Assembly: GCA_035480535.1 (NCBI GenBank)
Contig: DATIHQ010000054.1
Coordinates: 1 to 44,097 of the forward strand
Direction of reading: 5' to 3'
DNA from: DATIHQ01 sp035480535
GTDB taxonomy: Bacteria > Chlamydiota > Chlamydiia > Chlamydiales > SM23-39
DNA length: 44,097 nucleotides
Part shown: in pieces, positions 40,852 to 44,097 of the stretch
How positions within the stretch are numbered: the first letter of the stretch is position 1
Layout of the letters: every line of letters starts with the position of its first letter
The notes under the pieces: generated by a model
Told to the model about the DNA's origin: nothing
The model's database searches: none
What the model saw: the letters and a program-made list of their open reading frames with translations, nothing else
Made by a program: the position numbers and the translations under genes

Positions 40852-41640
40852 ATGGGACTGGGAATTATCACTTTATTTATCTGCTGCGGCTTGTTAAGTG
40901 GATTTTTTGCTGGTCTTTTAGGGATAGGCGGGGGGATGATTACGGTCCCGGCCCTCTACTACCTCTTCTCCTACGCTGGCTATCCCTCCGATGAAATCAT
41001 GCAAGTGGCCATTGGAACATCGCTAGCCGCGACGTTCATCACAGCCTCTGGATCTGCGTGGGCCCATCATCTCAAGAAAGGGATTGCATTTCCCCCTCTT
41101 CTCCATCTGATTCCCGGTCTCATCCTCGGTTCTCTAGCCGGAGTTCTCCTTGCTGATCTTTTACCGGGCCTCTTTCTTCGCATGCTCTTTGGCTGCATGG
41201 CGATTCTTTTTGGACTCTACTACTTTTTTCCCCGTCTCCCCCACTTTAATTTTGGCCCGCTCAACTACACACTCTCCCTCTTCGCCCTCATCATCGGTTC
41301 CCTCTCCAGCCTTCTCGGCATTGGCGGGGGCATTTTCACTCTCCCCGTTCTTCTCGGCTATCAACTCCCCATGAAAAACGCCATCGCCACAGCTGCAGTA
41401 TCCACCTGTATCACAGCCCTCGTAGGTTCATTCTTCTATCTTTTTATTGGGCACCACCCCCATCCCCTCCCCTATTCCCTAGGTTACATCCATCTCCCCT
41501 CTTTTTTCTCCATCGGCCTCGCCTCAATTTGCACAGTATTTATAGGCGTCCACCTCTCTCAGACTCTCGACACCCACATTATTAAACGGATCCTCGCCGG
41601 CATTTTCATGGCAGCGGGGCTCCTCATGCTCTTCCGGTAA
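40852..41640 (+). CDS. TSUP-family (TauE/SafE) transporter
   Basis: A 262-aa protein with eight hydrophobic segments in two similar halves. Each half begins with the family motif: GLLGIGGGMITVPALYYL (about 22-39) and SLLGIGGGIFTLPVLLGY (about 150-167). TSUP proteins export sulfite, sulfoacetate or other small anions across the inner membrane; the cargo here is unknown. It diverges from the unknown gene at 40771 and is followed 8 nt after its stop by a GGTAAC element. Confidence 0.9.
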   Translation: MGLGIITLFICCGLLSGFFAGLLGIGGGMITVPALYYLFSYAGYPSDEIMQVAIGTSLAATFITASGSAWAHHLKKGIAFPPLLHLIPGLILGSLAGVLLADLLPGLFLRMLFGCMAILFGLYYFFPRLPHFNFGPLNYTLSLFALIIGSLSSLLGIGGGIFTLPVLLGYQLPMKNAIATAAVSTCITALVGSFFYLFIGHHPHPLPYSLGYIHLPSFFSIGLASICTVFIGVHLSQTLDTHIIKRILAGIFMAAGLLMLFR

Positions 41641-41648
41641 AGAAAAAT

Positions 41649-41754
41649 CGGTAACGATAACGCAAACGGTAACGGTAACGACTACCCAAGAAGGTCGTAG
41701 TCTCAGCAGTTGGTTCCGCTTTCGTTACCGTTTGCGTTACCGTTTGCGTTACCG
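41649..41754 (-). repeat. GGTAAC-hexamer palindromic element, copy 2
   Basis: Hexamers GGTAAC with GCAAAC variants at 41649-41680 and their inverse at 41723-41754. The core reads, on the minus strand, AGACTACGA then CTTCTTGG and TAGTCG, matching copy 1 at 20831-20943. It fills the space between the convergent TSUP stop and the small exported gene's stop (41757-41759). Confidence 0.85.
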
Positions 41755-41756
41755 AA

Positions 41757-41945
41757 TTACTTCCAGCGGGTGCGAGACTTCTTCTTGTCCGCCTTCAGAT
41801 GATAGTCGATGTCGGCGTCCTCTAGCCATGCGGCGATCGCCTTATAAATCGCTTTGCCGCGATTGAGAAAGAGCTGCTCATTTCCAGATGTGACAATCCA
41901 GATGTAGGCACTAAAAAGGAAAATAACCCATAATAGACGTCTCAT
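41757..41945 (-). CDS. Small membrane or exported protein (62 aa)
   Basis: The start is ATG 41945 (MRRLLWVIFLFSAYIWIV), a basic start followed by one hydrophobic segment: a signal anchor or signal peptide. The rest is polar with a helical stretch (GKAIYKAIAAWLEDADIDYH) and a basic end (KKKSRTRW). An in-frame TTG at 41981 would add 12 residues without better signals. It diverges from the polyketide synthase gene with 55 bp between. No family is recognised. Confidence 0.55.
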   Translation of the reverse strand: MRRLLWVIFLFSAYIWIVTSGNEQLFLNRGKAIYKAIAAWLEDADIDYHLKADKKKSRTRWK

Positions 41946-42000
41946 AATTCGGACACTAAAAGAGGTTGCAAATTTAATCAAGTGGGGTTATTACAATTCT

Positions 42001-43134
42001 ATGTTCCTCTCTGACTTCCAAGTAATTCGCCCAAAATTCGAAACCTCCCAAGCGGAGACGTTTGATTGGTTTGTCGATGCCCACACGCAATCTGAATCGC
42101 TAAAAGGATTGAGCGCAGAAGAATTGTCCCTTTTCCGAGAGGCTTTAAGAGAAAAAATCTGGCACGTGGGATGCAAACCCGACCGGATTGAAAAACGGGG
42201 CCATATTTTGGGCGATTATCTCCACCGCGATTGGGAAAAGATGGAGATTTATAAGCTCGATGAGTTCCCCAAAGGAAAAGATCTCTCCTTCCGGAGTAAA
42301 GTGTTTGGAGATCATGTCGATGGGATCTTTGAATCCTATTACCCCGAAGAAATGAAGGCCCCTGATGATTTGATCCACGTGAGCTGCACTGGCTATCTCT
42401 CTCCCAGCGGCGCGCAAAAAATCGTCTCGAAGCGCAATTGGGGCCATCAAACGACTGTCACCCACGCCTATCACATGGGATGCTACGGCTCATTTCCAGC
42501 CATTCGCATGGCGATGGGGTTCTTGCAATGCGGCAAAGAACTGGTCGATGTGGTCCATACAGAAATCTGCTCGCTCCACGTCAATCCCAGCCTCCATCAA
42601 ACCGACCAACTCGTCACGCAAAGTCTTTTTGCCGATGGGTTCATTAAATATTCGGTCCAAAAGAAAGCAGAGGGAAATCACTTCAAACTGCTCACTCTCT
42701 CCGAAGAGATCGTCCCCGATTCTGTCCATGCGATGACTTGGAACGTCGTCGATTGGGGCAATCAGTTGTATTTAGCGAAAGAAGTCCCCGTTTTGATTCG
42801 GCGCCATCTTCCTGGATATGTAAAGCGTCTTTGCGAAAAAGCAAATATCCCCTTCGATGAAACGGTAAAGAAGGCTCTCTTTGCCATCCATCCAGGAGGC
42901 CCGCAAATTCTCACGCAAATTCAAGATCTCTTTCAACTCACCGATGCGCAAATGACCTATAGTTTCCAAATCTTAAAAAACTATGGCAATATGTCCTCGG
43001 CCACGCTCCCCCATGTTTGGGAAGCCGTCCTAAAAGATAAACAAATCCCTGAAAAAACTCCGCTCATTAGCTTGGCCTTTGGCCCGGGATTGAGCATTTC
43101 AGGCAGCCTCATGGAAAAAATATGTGGACATTAG
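42001..43134 (+). CDS. Type III polyketide synthase
   Basis: A 377-aa chalcone/stilbene-synthase-like homodimeric enzyme that extends an acyl-CoA with malonyl-CoA to alkylpyrones or alkylresorcinols. The catalytic triad is visible: C161 in YHMGCYGSFPAIRMA, H297 in IHPGGPQIL and N330 in YGNMSSATLPHVW. The C-terminus has the family loop LAFGPGLSISG. Length fits the family (about 350-400). The next gene overlaps it by 13 nt and the methyltransferase overlaps that by 31 nt, so the three form an operon for a methylated polyketide lipid; the exact product is unknown. Confidence 0.9.
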   Translation: MFLSDFQVIRPKFETSQAETFDWFVDAHTQSESLKGLSAEELSLFREALREKIWHVGCKPDRIEKRGHILGDYLHRDWEKMEIYKLDEFPKGKDLSFRSKVFGDHVDGIFESYYPEEMKAPDDLIHVSCTGYLSPSGAQKIVSKRNWGHQTTVTHAYHMGCYGSFPAIRMAMGFLQCGKELVDVVHTEICSLHVNPSLHQTDQLVTQSLFADGFIKYSVQKKAEGNHFKLLTLSEEIVPDSVHAMTWNVVDWGNQLYLAKEVPVLIRRHLPGYVKRLCEKANIPFDETVKKALFAIHPGGPQILTQIQDLFQLTDAQMTYSFQILKNYGNMSSATLPHVWEAVLKDKQIPEKTPLISLAFGPGLSISGSLMEKICGH

Positions 43135-43628
43135 CCACTCTCCCCTTCGCTCTACAAGCTCTTGCCATCCTGATCGATGAAGGTTATTTCCACATCCGGC
43201 GCGGCCTCCCCAAATGGGAGAGGATCGGCCATCCCCTCGATACGTTTAGCGTTATCGTTTGTATGGGCTATGTCCTTTTTGTCCCTTTCTCAACCAAAAC
43301 TCTCATCCTCTACATCCTTCTCGCCTCTCTTTCTTCTCTCCTCGTGACCAAAGATGAATTCGTCCATAAAGAACACTGCCCCGCAGCAGAAAATTGGCTC
43401 CATGCCATCCTCTTTACACTCCACCCAATCACACTCACCTGCGCCGGATTTATCTGGCCCGTAGTGCAAGGCGTTGAAGTCGCTCCCTGGCTTGCCCGCC
43501 TCCTCGATCAACCCCCCATGCTGAAATCCTTTCTCTACGCTCAATGCATCGCAATGACCCTTTTTATGATTTATCAAATCGTGTTTTGGAACCTAATATG
43601 GAAAGACAAGCCAGTCCTCAAACAATAA
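43122..43628 (+). CDS. Membrane protein in the polyketide operon
   Basis: A 168-aa protein with four hydrophobic segments (about 5-18, 42-75, 90-115 and 138-160). It has a conserved-looking charged loop DEFVHKEHCPAAENWLHAILF with His, Cys and Glu, and an upstream loop RRGLPKWERIGHPLD. No family is named from sequence. Its position, overlapping the polyketide synthase before and the methyltransferase after, argues that it works on the same product: transport, modification at the membrane, or quinone/lipid handling. Start ATG 43122 is set by the overlap. Confidence 0.75.
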   Translation: MWTLATLPFALQALAILIDEGYFHIRRGLPKWERIGHPLDTFSVIVCMGYVLFVPFSTKTLILYILLASLSSLLVTKDEFVHKEHCPAAENWLHAILFTLHPITLTCAGFIWPVVQGVEVAPWLARLLDQPPMLKSFLYAQCIAMTLFMIYQIVFWNLIWKDKPVLKQ

Positions 43629-44097
43629 ACAATGACTTCTACGAGGACCTCGAAGAGCATTGGTACACAGCTTTCGATCATCCCGTTGCGCTCCTTCGCG
43701 CAGAAAACGCCATCCGCATTCCCTGGATCAGGGAAGAAATCTCACACCATCTCCCATCCAAAGTCCTCGACATCGGCTGCGGCGCCGGCCTCCTCACCAA
43801 TGCCCTTGCCGCTGCCGGCCATCATGTCGCAGGCATCGATCTCTCCTCCACAAGCCTCCAAATCGCCAAAAAATACGACAAAACCCACCAAGTCAACTAC
43901 CAAATCGCCAATGCCTATTCGCTCCCCTTCCCAGACAACCACTTCGATACCGTCTGCGCCATGGATGTCCTCGAACACGTCGAAGATCCAGGCCTTCTCA
44001 TTGCAGAAGCCAGCCGCGTTCTAAAACCCAACGGTCTCTTCTTCTTCCACACCTTCAACCGCAATCCCCTCAGCTACCTCTTCATCATCAAAGGCGT
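43598..44097 (+). CDS. UbiG-like SAM methyltransferase (5' part)
   Basis: The gene runs off the window. From ATG 43598 it reads about 166 codons. The SAM site is KVLDIGCGAGLLTNALAA, then VAGIDLSSTSLQIA, LPFPDNHFDTVCAMDVLEHV and ASRVLKPNGLFFFHTFNRNP. The motif with N-x-x-FYEDLEEHWY at the start and FHTFNRN at the end resembles UbiG, which methylates ring hydroxyls in ubiquinone synthesis. Here it follows a polyketide synthase, so a methyl group on a resorcinol- or pyrone-like product is a fair guess. An ORF from 43632 in another frame is a shadow of this gene. Confidence 0.85.
   Translation, partial: MERQASPQTINNDFYEDLEEHWYTAFDHPVALLRAENAIRIPWIREEISHHLPSKVLDIGCGAGLLTNALAAAGHHVAGIDLSSTSLQIAKKYDKTHQVNYQIANAYSLPFPDNHFDTVCAMDVLEHVEDPGLLIAEASRVLKPNGLFFFHTFNRNPLSYLFIIKG

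Noticed and set aside
43632..44024. Ser/Thr/Pro-rich open frame overlapping the last gene
   Set aside because: It is out of frame with the UbiG-like methyltransferase, whose SAM motifs are clear; its composition is that of a shadow frame.

Overview
The window reads as a chromosomal segment of a Gram-negative, host-associated bacterium. An amoeba-associated member of the Chlamydiota (Parachlamydiales-like) fits best. This is inferred from gene content: a plastid/chlamydial-type dicarboxylate translocator, SET-domain proteins, short proteins with paired hydrophobic segments like inclusion-membrane proteins, a RING-like protein, a large set of eukaryote-targeting-looking proline-rich proteins, and an archaeal-type histone of the Bdellovibrio Bd0055 kind. 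No rRNA, tRNA or CRISPR was seen, so the lineage is not proven.

Layout. 1-5 kb: the 3' end of a Sua5-type tRNA t6A enzyme, a hypothetical gene, a 63-aa histone, two membrane proteins, an AbiEi-like/Fic fusion with a two-copy operator-like repeat upstream, and a RING-like membrane protein with its own promoter and palindrome. 5-11.7 kb: a fused NDP-forming acyl-CoA synthetase/GNAT acetyltransferase, an MFS-like permease, a cysteine-rich protein, an exported protein and a DASS anion symporter. 11.7-16.8 kb: four tandem small secreted proteins sharing a WYGPGWYYG-like core, a KdpC-like remnant, a SulP/STAS transporter, an adenylate kinase with an apparent signal peptide, OsmC, and a small ORF behind a near-consensus promoter. 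17-20.8 kb: the glycerol module glpK-glpD (4-nt overlap) divergent from an aquaglyceroporin. 21-25.5 kb: two adjacent SET-domain genes (the first with ankyrin-like repeats), an outer-membrane-like barrel, RlmB, and small hypotheticals.

25.6-40.8 kb is an accessory, effector-like region. Three consecutive proline-rich genes (26559-32253) share a C-terminal domain that I read as a papain-like/tegument-type cysteine protease: an upstream Gln, a Cys, then an Asp-Ser-His motif. The dyad is complete only in the last copy. Around them lie two Inc-like proteins, a hydrolase-fold protein without its Ser and His, a soluble hybrid histidine kinase, a DAACS symporter fused to a solute-binding domain, a repeat-rich lipoprotein and two unknown proteins. 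40.8-44.1 kb holds a TSUP exporter and an overlapping three-gene unit: type III polyketide synthase, membrane protein, UbiG-like methyltransferase (cut by the window end).

Six palindromic repeat elements (two CGCAAAG-heptamer copies, two GGTAAC-hexamer copies, two single MITE-like elements) each sit immediately at gene 3' ends. All functions are read from motifs by eye; no database search was made.
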